Origin: Parvibaculum sp.
GTDB lineage: Bacteria; Pseudomonadota; Alphaproteobacteria; Parvibaculales; Parvibaculaceae
Length of the DNA stretch: 64,000 nt
NCBI GenBank assembly: GCA_002694985.1
Contig: NZNS01000012.1
Span: forward strand, 1,935 to 65,934
Direction: 5' to 3'
The stretch's first letter is position 1, and every line of letters begins with the position of its first letter. This document shows positions 17,903 to 27,516 of this stretch, piece after piece. A program made the position numbers and the translations under genes. The notes under the pieces are model-generated. The model saw only the letters and a list, made by a program, of their open reading frames with translations. It was not told the DNA's origin and searched no databases.

Positions 17903-19201
17903 TCACCGTTGCATGGCCGCTGCGGTGCGGGCTTCGTTTTTTGCGTAGTTGCGGAAAGCAGAGAAGACGCCCATTTTCGGGTCCGGGTTCTTGCCCTCGC
18001 CCATCCGCAAAAGCTGAAGACAGAACCAGCCCTGCTGTCCCCATCCATTCAGGGCCTTTATGAGATTGAACCGGCTATGCGGCCCGAGAAGCCCCGGCCC
18101 AAGGCGAAGCGTCTTTTCATAGGCAGGCGTTTCCTTCGCCGCACCGGAAAGGAGTTTCGATGGAATCTCGGGGTCAACACACATTGGACGCGCAATGCCG
18201 ACGACATCCATGGTAGCGCTGGCAAGCGCCGCATTCATGCCTCCCACCGTGCGGAAGCCGCCCGTGACCATGAGCGGCATTTTCACCGCTGCGCGGATGT
18301 CTTTCGCATATTCGAGAAAATAGGCCTCACGCGCGATGGTGCTCTCGCGCCGAACTTCCGACTTTTCCGGGTGAAGGGTCATGTCATCCAACCCAACCAG
18401 GCGCGGCTGCTCATATGTGCCGCCCGAAATTTCGAGAAGATCAAGATTCTCGGCATCAAGCCATGTGGCGACGCGGATCGCATCTTGATGATTGAAACCG
18501 CCACGCTGGAAATCGGCTGAGTTGAGTTTTACTGAAACGGGGAAATCGTCGCCCACGGCGCGGCGCACCGCACGAACCGTTTCGAGCAGGAGCCTCGCAC
18601 GGTTTTCGAGCGAACCGCCCCATTCATCCGTTCGGGTGTTCACGTCAGGCGACAGGAATTCCGAAATGAGGTAACCGTGTGCGCCGTGAATTTGCACGCC
18701 GGTAAATCCCGTATCACGAGCAACAGTTGCCGCGTGAGCGAAACGGCGGATCACGTCCTCGATCTCGGCGCCTGTCAGCGCGCGCGGCTTGCCGAACTGG
18801 CTGCCGGGCATTTCCAGCGCCTTATCGGAGGGGCCGACCGGCTCCTTGTTCACGAGTGCCGGGGTCTGGCGCCCGGCATGCGAAATCTGCATCCAGAGAT
18901 GGGTTTCGTTCGCCGTTCCGGCCTTTGCATATTCACGGAGCGCCGCGATGGCCTCGTTTGACTGTTCGCCGTCAATGGCAACATTGCCAGGCCGCTCCAT
19001 ATAGCGCCGGTCAACCTGCACATTGCCGGTGAGAAGCATGCCCGCACCGCCCTCGGCCCAGCGCCGATAGAGCCGCACATGGCCTAAAGTCGCCCGGTTG
19101 AAGGGATCACCCAGACCTTCGGTCATGGCGCCCTTGGCGATACGGTTCTTCAGCGTGGCGCCGCAAGGCAGCGGCAGCGGCGATGAAATAGTGACCGACA
19201 T
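17903..19201 (-). CDS. NADH:flavin oxidoreductase / Old Yellow Enzyme family protein
   Basis: A 432-residue FMN-dependent TIM-barrel oxidoreductase. Visible motifs are NRIAKGAMTEGLGD (FMN-binding start of the barrel), GAGMLLTGNVQVDRRY, WMQISHAGRQTP, the catalytic GVQIHGAHGYLISEFLSP and NTRTDEWGGSLENRARLL, and VTGGFRT for phosphate binding. Such enzymes reduce activated C=C bonds; the physiological substrate is unknown. The start at ATG 19201 follows AGAGGGA; 21 upstream codons are open but unlike the family. A segment rich in basic residues ends the protein. Confidence 0.9.
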   Translation of the reverse strand: MSVTISSPLPLPCGATLKNRIAKGAMTEGLGDPFNRATLGHVRLYRRWAEGGAGMLLTGNVQVDRRYMERPGNVAIDGEQSNEAIAALREYAKAGTANETHLWMQISHAGRQTPALVNKEPVGPSDKALEMPGSQFGKPRALTGAEIEDVIRRFAHAATVARDTGFTGVQIHGAHGYLISEFLSPDVNTRTDEWGGSLENRARLLLETVRAVRRAVGDDFPVSVKLNSADFQRGGFNHQDAIRVATWLDAENLDLLEISGGTYEQPRLVGLDDMTLHPEKSEVRRESTIAREAYFLEYAKDIRAAVKMPLMVTGGFRTVGGMNAALASATMDVVGIARPMCVDPEIPSKLLSGAAKETPAYEKTLRLGPGLLGPHSRFNLIKALNGWGQQGWFCLQLLRMGEGKNPDPKMGVFSAFRNYAKNEARTAAAMQR

Positions 19202-19393
19202 TCCAAGAATCCCTCTTGACCGGATAGCGATGGCAGACTTTCGCATATCCAGCCCGGAGGGCAAACAAGACCTGGGTTTCCGCGGTCCTCATGCTCGCCC
19301 TGGGTAACGCTATCGGTTATAAGCGGCGGCGTTGGCGCACTCGCCGCCCCGCCCTACAATCCGAGTGATTCTCCTTCACAAAGTTTCGAGTTC

Positions 19394-21448
19394 ATGGCCG
19401 CCCGCAAGACGAGCAAATCCGACGATACCGAAGATCTTTTCTCCGCCCCGGCAAGCGCACCGAAGCCCGCCGCCAAGGCGCGCAAATCCGCGTCCAGGGC
19501 AGATAGCGCCAAAGGAGAGAGCTATTCGGCCAAGGACATTGAAGTTCTTGAGGGGCTGGAGCCGGTGCGGCGACGGCCGGGCATGTATATCGGCGGCACG
19601 GACGAGAAGGCCCTGCACCACCTCTTTGCCGAGGTGCTCGACAACTCGATGGACGAAGCGGTAGCCGGGCACGCCAACTGGATCGAGGTCACGCTCGAAG
19701 AGGATGGCAGCCTGACGGTTGCGGATAATGGCCGCGGCATTCCCGTCGACCCGCACCCGAAGTTCAAGAACAAGTCGGCTCTGGAAGTTATCCTCACGAC
19801 GCTTCACTCAGGCGGCAAATTCGGCGGCAAGGCCTATGAAACGTCGGGTGGCCTGCACGGCGTCGGTATCTCTGTGGTGAATGCGCTTGCGGACCGCTTC
19901 GAGGTCGAAGTCGCGCGCGATCAGACGCTCTACACGCAGAGCTATGAGCGCGGAACGCCCAAGACGAAACTGGAAAACAAGGGCCGCATCCAGAACCGTC
20001 GCGGCACGAAGATCACCTTTCACCCCGATGCCGAGATATTCGGCAAAGGCGCGCATTTCATTCCGAAACGCCTCTACAAGATGGCGCGCTCCAAAGCCTA
20101 TCTCTTTGGCGGTGTCGAAATCCGCTGGTCCTGCGCCCCCTCACTGATCGGCGAGAAAGACACCACGCCCTCGAGCGAGGTGCTGCATTTCCCCGGCGGC
20201 CTCGTCGACTACCTGAAGATCACCATCGATGGCTACGACACGGTGACAGCGGAGCCCTTCGTGGGCAAGGTTTCCAAGGCCGGAAGCCATGGCTCCGTCG
20301 AATGGGCAATTGCCTGGTTTGGTGGTGGCGATGGCTTCGTGAATTCCTACTGCAACACCGTACCGACGGTTGAAGGCGGTACGCATGAAGCCGGGCTTCG
20401 CGCAGCACTCACCAAGGGCCTCAAGGCCTATGGCGAGCTCGTGGGCAACAAGAAAGCGTCACAAATACAGGCCGATGACGTTCTTGGCACTGCGGGCGCC
20501 ATGCTCTCCGTCTTTATCCGCGAGCCCGAATTTCAAGGCCAGACGAAAGAAAAGCTTGCCAGCACCGAAGCGCAGAAGCTCGTCGAAAAAGCCATTGGCG
20601 ACCATTTTGACCATTGGCTAACGGCGGCACCGCAGCAGGCAAACAAGCTGCTTGAATGGGTGGTCGACCGGGCAGACGATCGGCTCCGGAGGCGGCAGGA
20701 AAAAGACGTGGCGCGCAAGACGGCAACGCGCAAGCTGCGGCTTCCCGGCAAGCTTGCCGATTGCAGTCAGTCGGCGGCAGATGGTTCCGAGATATTCCTC
20801 GTCGAAGGCGACAGCGCCGGCGGCTCCGCAAAGCAGGCGCGCGACCGTGCAAGCCAGGCGATCCTGCCGTTGCGGGGCAAAATACTAAACGTCGCCAGCG
20901 CGAGCGGCGCAAAACTCGCGCAAAGCCAGCAGATCACCGACCTCATGCAAGCGCTCGGCGTGCGCTCCGGTTCGCATTACCGCGACGAAGATCTTCGCTA
21001 CGACAAGGTCATCATCATGACCGACGCCGACGTGGACGGCGCGCATATTGCTTCGCTCCTGATCACCTTCTTCTACCGGGAGATGCCCAAGCTGATCGCT
21101 GAAGGACACCTCTATATGGCGGTGCCGCCGCTATACAAGCTAACGCAGGGCGGCAAGACGCTTTATGCCCGTGACGACGCGCACAAGGATGAACTGCTGA
21201 AGAAGGAATTTACCGGCAAGGGAAAGGTCGAGGTGAGCCGCTTCAAGGGTCTTGGCGAAATGATGCCGGCACAGCTCAAGGAAACCACCATGGCGCGCGG
21301 CAAACGCACATTGATGCGGGTCGTGGTGCCGGAGGCGGAAGTCAAGGAAACCAGCGGCACCATCGAAAGGCTGATGGGCAACAAGGCTGAACTACGCTTT
21401 CAGTTCATCCAGGAACACGCCGCTTTCGCGCACGATCTCGATATCTGA
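19394..21448 (+). CDS. parE: DNA topoisomerase IV subunit B
   Basis: ATPase subunit of the decatenase. The 684-residue protein has a GHKL ATPase domain (E80, D83, N84 in LFAEVLDNSMDEAV; DNGRGIPVDPHPK; GGLHGVGISVVNAL), a transducer domain, and a TOPRIM domain (LVEGDSAGGSAKQARD near 471-486 and TDADVDGAHIASLL near 542-555). The first 45 residues are a Lys/Ala/Ser-rich extension. Length below 700 and the lack of a GyrB-type insertion favour ParE over GyrB. It diverges from the OYE gene. Confidence 0.95.
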   Translation: MAARKTSKSDDTEDLFSAPASAPKPAAKARKSASRADSAKGESYSAKDIEVLEGLEPVRRRPGMYIGGTDEKALHHLFAEVLDNSMDEAVAGHANWIEVTLEEDGSLTVADNGRGIPVDPHPKFKNKSALEVILTTLHSGGKFGGKAYETSGGLHGVGISVVNALADRFEVEVARDQTLYTQSYERGTPKTKLENKGRIQNRRGTKITFHPDAEIFGKGAHFIPKRLYKMARSKAYLFGGVEIRWSCAPSLIGEKDTTPSSEVLHFPGGLVDYLKITIDGYDTVTAEPFVGKVSKAGSHGSVEWAIAWFGGGDGFVNSYCNTVPTVEGGTHEAGLRAALTKGLKAYGELVGNKKASQIQADDVLGTAGAMLSVFIREPEFQGQTKEKLASTEAQKLVEKAIGDHFDHWLTAAPQQANKLLEWVVDRADDRLRRRQEKDVARKTATRKLRLPGKLADCSQSAADGSEIFLVEGDSAGGSAKQARDRASQAILPLRGKILNVASASGAKLAQSQQITDLMQALGVRSGSHYRDEDLRYDKVIIMTDADVDGAHIASLLITFFYREMPKLIAEGHLYMAVPPLYKLTQGGKTLYARDDAHKDELLKKEFTGKGKVEVSRFKGLGEMMPAQLKETTMARGKRTLMRVVVPEAEVKETSGTIERLMGNKAELRFQFIQEHAAFAHDLDI

Positions 21449-21768
21449 CGGGAAGCGGGGCCTTCGCGCGGGTACCCGCCCTAAGAAGGACGAACCGACA
21501 GCCCGATATGTGAGCCGTTTCGATCACATTGCTTTCCAATCTTGCCCTCAACGCCTCTCAAAGGGCCAGGGAAGCCGCGAAACTCCGGCATTTGGTTGAC
21601 AATTTGTCCGTTACCCCTATGTTCCGCGCAGGTATAGCGGATTCACGCGACCGCTGAATATCGCGCGCAAGCTGCCCTTCCCTTCCGAACCCGTTCGGCA
21701 GGTTTCGTCCACGGCCCTGAAAGTGGGCCACCACGGGCAGCACATCAACGGTGTACAGGGCTTCCTGA
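21449..21768 (+). other. Intergenic region and long leader of the DEAD-box helicase gene
   Basis: No gene seen. It includes the promoter at 21596-21623 and then about 140 nt of apparent 5' leader. Confidence 0.5.
21596..21623 (+). promoter_or_regulatory. Sigma-70-type promoter of the DEAD-box helicase
   Basis: TTGACA, a 16-bp spacer, then TATGTT. It is the best housekeeping promoter match in the window and points at the helicase gene, whose ATG is about 140 nt downstream of the expected start of transcription. Confidence 0.65.
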
Positions 21769-23289
21769 ATGACATTTGACGAACTCGGCCTCGCGCCAGA
21801 GGTACTGAAAGCCGTAGCCGAAACAGGCTACACGGAACCGACGCCTATTCAGGCTCAGGCCATCCCCCATGTTCTGGCCGGGCGCGACGTGCTTGGCATT
21901 GCCCAGACCGGCACGGGCAAGACCGCCTCCTTCACATTGCCGATGATCGACAAACTCTCGCGAGGCCGCGCCCGGGCTCGTATGCCTCGCTCGCTCATTC
22001 TCGAGCCGACGCGCGAACTGGCCGCACAGGTTGCCGAGAACTTTGAGACTTATGGCAAGTACAACAAGCTTTCCATGGCGCTGCTTATCGGCGGCGTCTC
22101 GTTCGGCGATCAGGAGAAAAAACTCGACCGAGGCGTCGACGTCCTGATTGCGACGCCGGGCCGCCTGCTCGATCATTGTTCGCGCGGCAAGGTGCTGCTG
22201 ACAGGCGTACAGATCCTCGTGATCGACGAAGCCGACCGCATGTTGGATATGGGCTTCATTCCCGACATCGAGGAAATCTGCAAGAAGTTGCCCTTCACCC
22301 GGCAAACGCTCTTCTTCTCGGCGACGATGCCGCCGGAAATTCAGCGGCTTACCGATACCTTCCTGCACAACCCCGAGCGTATCGAAGTGGCGCGCGCCTC
22401 TTCCACGGGTGCCGGCATCAAACAGATTCTGGTCAAAACCACGCGAGACGGCAAGCGCGCCACACTTCAGCACATTGTTGAGGAAGAAAACGTCAAGAAC
22501 GCGATTATTTTCTGCAACCGTAAGCGCGATGTCGCTTCGCTGGAACGGGCGCTGACCAAAGCCGGTCTGTCGGCGGGCGCCATTCACGGTGACCTTGATC
22601 AATCGACACGCACAAAGACGCTGGACGGCTTCCGCAAAGGCACCATTCGCCTTCTGGTCGCGAGCGACGTTGCGGCCCGCGGTCTCGACATTCCCGATGT
22701 GAGCCACGTAATCAACTATGACGTACCGAGCCACGCGGAAGACTATGTCCATCGCATCGGCCGGACGGGGCGCGCAGGCAAGAGCGGCACCGCCTATACC
22801 TTCGCAACACGTGAAGATGGCAAGTATCTCGCGGCAATCGAAAAACTGATCGGAAGCCCTATCCCGGCACAGGAATCCGAGGCCGAACCTGACAACGCCG
22901 CGGCGCCGGCCGAAGCTGCGCCCGCATCCGAGGGCGAAGAACAGAAAGAAGAGCGTCGCAGCCGTTCGCGTCGTGGCGGACGCAGCCGCAACAAGGCCGC
23001 GCGCGCTGAGACGGACGAAACTGTCGCCGCTGAAAAGGAAGAGGTGCCTGAGCGGCAGCTAGAAGCACCAAAAGCCGAAGAGAAGAAAACCGAAGCGAAG
23101 AAGTCCGAAACGAAAAAGGCTGAGGAGAAGTCTGGCCGCCGCAACCGCGGCCGTGACAAAGATGACGATGAACCCGTCGTCGGACTCGGCGATCATGTTC
23201 CCGCTTTTATCTTGCGTCCCGTGAAATTGCCCAAGAGAGCGACGAAGGAAACGGAAGACGATCTGGAGCAGGAATCGGAAAACGCGTAA
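21769..23289 (+). CDS. DEAD-box ATP-dependent RNA helicase, RhlE type
   Basis: A 506-residue RNA helicase. The Q motif FDELGLAPEVLKAVAETGY begins the protein, followed by AQTGTGKTASF (Walker A), PTRELAAQVAE, ATPGRLLDH, VIDEADRMLDMGF, FFSATMPPE, VASDVAARGLDIPDV and HRIGRTGRAGKSG. From about residue 360 it has a long tail of alternating acidic and Lys/Arg-rich stretches, as in alphaproteobacterial RhlE proteins that join RNA degradosomes. The long leader may reflect cold-shock or autoregulatory control, which is inferred. A terminator follows. Confidence 0.93.
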   Translation: MTFDELGLAPEVLKAVAETGYTEPTPIQAQAIPHVLAGRDVLGIAQTGTGKTASFTLPMIDKLSRGRARARMPRSLILEPTRELAAQVAENFETYGKYNKLSMALLIGGVSFGDQEKKLDRGVDVLIATPGRLLDHCSRGKVLLTGVQILVIDEADRMLDMGFIPDIEEICKKLPFTRQTLFFSATMPPEIQRLTDTFLHNPERIEVARASSTGAGIKQILVKTTRDGKRATLQHIVEEENVKNAIIFCNRKRDVASLERALTKAGLSAGAIHGDLDQSTRTKTLDGFRKGTIRLLVASDVAARGLDIPDVSHVINYDVPSHAEDYVHRIGRTGRAGKSGTAYTFATREDGKYLAAIEKLIGSPIPAQESEAEPDNAAAPAEAAPASEGEEQKEERRSRSRRGGRSRNKAARAETDETVAAEKEEVPERQLEAPKAEEKKTEAKKSETKKAEEKSGRRNRGRDKDDDEPVVGLGDHVPAFILRPVKLPKRATKETEDDLEQESENA

Positions 23290-23309
23290 CCTTTCCTTGC
23301 ATGACAATA

Positions 23310-23339
23310 AAAAAGGCGGCTCGGATGAGCCGCCTTTTT
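23310..23339. terminator. Bidirectional intrinsic terminator
   Basis: An 8-bp perfect stem GGCGGCTC/GAGCCGCC with loop GGAT is flanked by A-rich sequence on the left and TTTTT on the right. It separates the convergent helicase and aldehyde dehydrogenase genes and can serve both. Confidence 0.9.
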
Positions 23340-23358
23340 GTTGCGCGGGCCTTCCCAC

Positions 23359-24822
23359 TTACTTCTTGATCTGCGCTGCAAGCAGCTTGCGCGTCTTGGC
23401 GCCATAAGGCGGACGGAACATCTCGGCGACCATCTTTGCCTTCGCCTGTGTGTAGACGGCCTTCGCGTGACTGAAGGTCTTGAATCCGTCGATGCCGTGA
23501 TAGGCCCCCATACCCGACGGGCCGACACCACCGAACGGCAGGTCTTCCATCGATACATGCATGATGACGTCGTTCACGGTTACACCGCCCGAGGTCGTGC
23601 GATCGAGGACCATACGCTCTTCCTTCTCGTCTTCGCCGAAATAGTAGAGGCCGAGCGGTCGGGCATTGGCATTCACATATCCAAGGACTTCATCCATTTC
23701 CTTGTAGGTCTTGACCGGAAGCAGCGGGCCGAAAATCTCGTCCTGCATGATCTTCATGTCGTCGGTCGGGTTTAGAACCAGCGTCGGCGGAATCTTGTGT
23801 GTCTGCTGCTGGCTGAAATCCTCGTTCGCAGGGTTGATCTGAACCACCTTCGCGCCCTTGCTCTTGGCGTCGTCGAGATAGGAATTGAGACGGTCGTAAT
23901 GGCGCTGATTGATGATCGAGGTGTAGTCCGGGTTGTCCTTCATGGTCGGCAACATCTTGGTAACCGACTTCGTGGCCTCGGATACGAACTCATCGACCTT
24001 GCCTTCCGGCACATACACATAATCCGGAGCGAGGCAGATCTGACCGGCGTTCAATACCTTGCCGTTCATGATGCGGGCAGCCGCATCGTCGATCTTTGCG
24101 GATTTCGAAACGATGACCGGAGACTTACCACCAAGTTCAAGCGTCAGCGGAACGAGGTTCTCCGCAGCCGCACGCATGACGTGATAGGCAATGGAGGTAG
24201 CGCCGGTAAAGAGCAAATGGTCGAAGGGCTGGCGGCTGAACGCCTCGCCCACTGCGGCCCCACCCGTGACCACGGCGACTTCCGTCTCGTCATATGCCTG
24301 GCGCAGAAGCTGAGCCATGAGTTCCGACGTCGCGGGGGTGAATTCCGACGGCTTAATCATTGCCCGGTTGCCCGCAGCAAAAACACCGGCGAGCGGCGTC
24401 CATGTGAGATTAATCGGAAAGTTCCACGGGCTGATGATACCAACCGTGCCCAAAGGCTGGTATTCGATGCGCGCCTTGGCACCGAGGAGGCCAAGCGGGA
24501 ACTGGACTTTGCGCTTTTCCGGCTTCATCCACTCTCGCAGGTGCTTCTTGGCGTGCTTCAATGGTCCGATGGAGCCCATCACGTCGGTAAGGAGCGACTG
24601 CTCGTGACTGCGATGCCCGAAGTCGGACGCGAGCGTCTCGACGATTTCCTTCTGGTTGTCGACCAGAAGCGCAATCGCCCGGTCCATCCAATCGATACGG
24701 CGTTCGGCACTGGCCGGACCTTCCTTGATATGCGCAGCTTTCTGCTTATCGAGAATGGCTCGGATTGACGCCGAAATGGTGGCCGAATCCGCTTCGTGGG
24801 TGGTCTGCTCCGCCAGGCTCAT
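23359..24822 (-). CDS. Coniferyl-aldehyde-type NAD(P)-dependent aldehyde dehydrogenase
   Basis: A 487-residue aldehyde dehydrogenase. The cofactor-binding IISPWNFPINLTWTPL, the general base Glu in TLELGGKSPVIV (near 227) and the nucleophile Cys in NAGQICLAPDYVYVP (near 261) are visible. GQICLAPDYV and the C-terminal KTFSHAKAVYTQ block resemble coniferyl aldehyde dehydrogenases (CalB) and fatty-aldehyde dehydrogenases. A perfect AGGAGG lies before ATG 24822, which fixes the start; the frame stays open 134 codons further without homology. It probably oxidises long-chain or aromatic aldehydes. Confidence 0.9.
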   Translation of the reverse strand: MSLAEQTTHEADSATISASIRAILDKQKAAHIKEGPASAERRIDWMDRAIALLVDNQKEIVETLASDFGHRSHEQSLLTDVMGSIGPLKHAKKHLREWMKPEKRKVQFPLGLLGAKARIEYQPLGTVGIISPWNFPINLTWTPLAGVFAAGNRAMIKPSEFTPATSELMAQLLRQAYDETEVAVVTGGAAVGEAFSRQPFDHLLFTGATSIAYHVMRAAAENLVPLTLELGGKSPVIVSKSAKIDDAAARIMNGKVLNAGQICLAPDYVYVPEGKVDEFVSEATKSVTKMLPTMKDNPDYTSIINQRHYDRLNSYLDDAKSKGAKVVQINPANEDFSQQQTHKIPPTLVLNPTDDMKIMQDEIFGPLLPVKTYKEMDEVLGYVNANARPLGLYYFGEDEKEERMVLDRTTSGGVTVNDVIMHVSMEDLPFGGVGPSGMGAYHGIDGFKTFSHAKAVYTQAKAKMVAEMFRPPYGAKTRKLLAAQIKK

Positions 24823-25129
24823 TGAGTCCTCCTCATCTGCAGTCGCGCACGGGGGGATGCCCGGCGCCTGTAATCCGTCGCCCTCTTGGTCGCTCATCCG
24901 GCAACCTTGCCAAGTGTGGGGAAGCTCTGCCTGCCCCATTAATTTTCCTGAAATATACATAAGGAGGGACCCTTTGAGAGCCCCCCTTCGGAGGTGGTTC
25001 AAGTATTTCCCTGCCGCCCTCAAAAAACAGCCATTTTCTGCCAGATTTACGCGGAAGTAACCCAAGCTGCCTAGGTTGATCCGGAGGAATGGCAGGCGGC
25101 TCCTCAAGGAGCCGGGTGGGGTCGTATTT
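24823..25129. other. Divergent intergenic region, with a possible TTG-initiated small frame
   Basis: The gap between the aldehyde dehydrogenase and GGDEF genes holds AAGGAGGG at 24961-24968. This is followed by TTG 24974 and a 28-codon basic frame starting MRAPLRRWFKYFPAALKK and ending at TAA 25058-25060. The site is good but the frame is short and unlike anything known to me. Nothing else is seen. Confidence 0.3.
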
Positions 25130-26188
25130 ATGATGCAGGCCGAAGACATTGAATTTGCAACCGAGTGGAGCGAGCGAGCGCTCCAGCTCATGGCCAGCAA
25201 CGGGGTTCCTCCGGCTCCCGACAACTATTCGATCTGGTTTCGCTATGCCTCTGGCCGGTTGCCGGAGCTCAACCAGGAAATTGACGGCCGTCTTGCGCGC
25301 GCGCTGCCCATAGATATCGACACCACGATGTCGCTTCAGAAGAAGTATTTTGCCGAAGACAAGCTCACCGACGTGACGCTCAACACCGGCACAAAACTGA
25401 ATACCGAAGTCCACCAGATCCTCAAGATCATCGAAGAATCGGTCGGCAATTCAACCGCCCTCGGCACCACCGTTCGCGAGGCCAGCGAAGGGCTGACCAG
25501 CCAATCGTCGGTCAGCGACGTACGCTATGCCGTCGAGGCGATCGTAAATGCTTCGCGCAGCATGGAACAGCGCAGCGCGGAACTCGAAGAACATCTGCGG
25601 GCGACAAAGAAGGAACTCAACGAGCTACAGGAAAACCTCGAGAAGGCACGCAGCGAAGCGCGCACGGATGGACTTACCGGGCTGAACAATCGCAAGGCCT
25701 TCGACGAAGCACTCACGCGAGAACTCGAAAACGCCGTGCAAACCGGCGAACCACTCTGCCTTGCCATCGGCGACATCGACCACTTCAAGAAGTTCAACGA
25801 CACATTCGGCCATCGCACCGGCGACCAGGTGCTTCGTCTCGTCGCGAGCTGCCTCAAGTCGCGCGTGCACAACGGTCATATTGCCGCTCGCTATGGCGGT
25901 GAGGAATTTGCGGTGATCATGCCCGCAACGGATGTGGCCGCGGCTGAAACCATCGCCACTAGGGTTCGGGAAACCGTACAGGCACGTGAACTGGTAAAGC
26001 GCTCGACCGGGGAATCGCTGGGCCGCGTGACCATGTCTCTGGGCATTGCCCAATTCCAGCACGGCGACACAGCAGCGTCGATTGTCGAGCGTGCGGACGC
26101 CTGCCTCTATGAGGCAAAACGCAATGGACGCAACCGCGTCATTGTCGAAAGCCGGTCGGAAGAAATGCTCCAGGCGAACGCCGACTGA
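25130..26188 (+). CDS. Diguanylate cyclase (GGDEF domain)
   Basis: A 352-residue soluble protein. The N-terminal half (to about 180) is helical and ends in a coiled coil rich in E/K/L (ELEEHLRATKKELNELQENL). The C-terminal GGDEF domain starts at DGLTGLNNRKAF, has GDIDHFKKFNDTFGH for metal and GTP, and the active-site RYGGEEFAVIMPA. GGEEF is an active-type signature, so it should make c-di-GMP. The RxxD inhibitory site expected five residues before GGEEF is not present. There is no transmembrane segment. ATG 25130 and ATG 25133 are adjacent candidates. Confidence 0.88.
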   Translation: MMQAEDIEFATEWSERALQLMASNGVPPAPDNYSIWFRYASGRLPELNQEIDGRLARALPIDIDTTMSLQKKYFAEDKLTDVTLNTGTKLNTEVHQILKIIEESVGNSTALGTTVREASEGLTSQSSVSDVRYAVEAIVNASRSMEQRSAELEEHLRATKKELNELQENLEKARSEARTDGLTGLNNRKAFDEALTRELENAVQTGEPLCLAIGDIDHFKKFNDTFGHRTGDQVLRLVASCLKSRVHNGHIAARYGGEEFAVIMPATDVAAAETIATRVRETVQARELVKRSTGESLGRVTMSLGIAQFQHGDTAASIVERADACLYEAKRNGRNRVIVESRSEEMLQANAD

Positions 26189-26329
26189 ACACGCCAGGCG
26201 CTTGCACCGGAATACCCCACCAAGTTCGACGCAATATAATGGTAGGCCACCTTTGGTTTCCCGCTAACGGCATTTCGTATGTCTGCGCGCGCGCCTATTT
26301 TCAGGTGAGTTGGCAGCAACGATCAAACC

Positions 26330-26651
26330 GATGCCTTACGCTACCGCCCACCCAGAAAAACGCCCGACAGGCTCGCCCTTATCGTCGAAGAAGGCATCGC
26401 TCTGCTCACGCTCAACAGACTCGACGTTCTCAACAGCATCAACGCGCAACTATAGTCGCCGACCTCGTCTCCGGCCCGACCAAACCTCTCGGCATGATCC
26501 GTCAGCTATACCGGGAAAGCGCCAACAACGCCTATGAAGAGCGGCCCAATCTTGAGCGCAGCTTCAGCGCACCGCAGGCTATGGCGAGGATTTCAAGGAA
26601 GGTGTGCGCGCCTTCCTGGAAAAGCGCCCCGCGGATTTCAAAGGAAAGTAA
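26330..26651 (+). pseudogene. Enoyl-CoA hydratase/isomerase remnant with large internal deletion
   Basis: The N-terminal strand region of a crotonase-fold protein reads RLALIVEEGIALLTLNRLDV and LNSINAQL, then stops at TAG 26453-26455. Immediately after, in another frame, comes the C-terminal part ADLVSGPTKPLGMIRQLYRE. A further frame change then gives GYGEDFKEGVRAFLEKRPAD and FKGK, with TAA at 26649-26651. About 150 central residues, including both oxyanion-hole and catalytic segments, are missing. The order and spacing show one ancestral gene. It follows the GGDEF gene by 141 bp. Confidence 0.8.
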
Positions 26652-26738
26652 GTTTTCCCAAGTCTGAAATCAGCCCACGAAACAACTTGCGAGTAGCGCA
26701 AGAAACATCAGGACGATAAACATGAGAATGTAAGGCAT

Positions 26739-26778
26739 AACCGCGCGTCTCAGATTTCAGAGCGCGCGGTTTTCTTTT
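26739..26778 (+). terminator. Possible plus-strand terminator after the enoyl-CoA hydratase remnant
   Basis: AACCGCGCG (26739-26747) pairs with CGCGCGGTT (26763-26771), followed by TTTCTTTT. The hairpin includes the last codons of tfoX on the other strand. It may have ended the now broken gene. Confidence 0.5.
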
Positions 26779-27139
26779 GCGCGGGCTTTTTCTTCACAGA
26801 CTTTGCCGCCTTCGACGCGAGCGCCGCATCCAGCGCCTTACGCGCCCAATGCACCAGCTCATCGGGATCGTCGTAGAGACGCTCCGGCAACTCGTAGTAG
26901 GACATGGCAACGGTCTTGCCCGAAGGCGGCTCATAGAGAAAAGGCCCCATCTCATCGGCTTCGAAATCGGGCCGGTTACGTCCATCCACCTTGAAGTAGA
27001 GCGTTTCACCCGCAATCAAACCAAACATGAGATCGTCGAGATAGACACCTGCGCCGCCAAACATGTTGCGGATTCGGACAGTCCCCAGCGGTTCGAGCAG
27101 TTCGGCAACGAACGCCTTGTATTCGTCACTGACTGCCAT
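26750..27139 (-). CDS. TfoX/Sxy N-terminal domain protein
   Basis: A 129-residue protein covering one TfoX_N domain: FVAELLEPLGTVRIRNMFGG, then AGVYLDDLMFGLIAGETLYF, KVDGRNRPDF and the YYELPERLYDDPDEL segment. A Lys-rich tail ends it. Sxy/TfoX controls competence in gammaproteobacteria, but single-domain versions are common in alphaproteobacteria and their role is not established. It is the last gene of the Fe-S operon, 6 bp after the sufA stop. Confidence 0.85.
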   Translation of the reverse strand: MAVSDEYKAFVAELLEPLGTVRIRNMFGGAGVYLDDLMFGLIAGETLYFKVDGRNRPDFEADEMGPFLYEPPSGKTVAMSYYELPERLYDDPDELVHWARKALDAALASKAAKSVKKKPAQKKTARSEI

Positions 27140-27145
27140 TGGTAC

Positions 27146-27505
27146 CTAGAGGGAAGCCGGTGTGATGGTGACGCTTTCACCACAGCCACAAGCATCCGTC
27201 TGGTTCGGATTGTTGAAACGAAAGCCGGATGAGAATTTCTCCGTCGTGTAGTCCATCTCGGTGCCCAGCAGGAAAAGGACAGCCTTCGGATCGATAAGGA
27301 TTTTCACGCCGCGATCCTCGACCACTTCATCGAGAGGCCGCTGTTCCTCGGCATACTCCATCGTATATTCCATTCCGGCGCAGCCACCATTTTTCACGCC
27401 GATGCGTACACCGATATATTTGCCTTCGGAGGACGCCATGATCTCCTTCATCCGTTCGGCGGCAGCTTCGGTCAGAGTAATTGCCTTCGGCATGGGTCTC
27501 GCCAT
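27146..27505 (-). CDS. sufA: A-type Fe-S cluster carrier
   Basis: A 119-residue HesB/IscA/SufA protein. The three cluster-ligand cysteines are C42 in KNGGCAGMEY and C106/C108 in TDACGCGESV. It probably receives clusters from SufBCD and passes them to target apo-proteins. The start at ATG 27505 gives the family length and is preceded by AGGTGCGGGAA; the frame stays open upstream inside sufT. It lies 11 bp after sufT. Confidence 0.92.
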   Translation of the reverse strand: MARPMPKAITLTEAAAERMKEIMASSEGKYIGVRIGVKNGGCAGMEYTMEYAEEQRPLDEVVEDRGVKILIDPKAVLFLLGTEMDYTTEKFSSGFRFNNPNQTDACGCGESVTITPASL

Positions 27506-27516
27506 TTCCCGCACCT

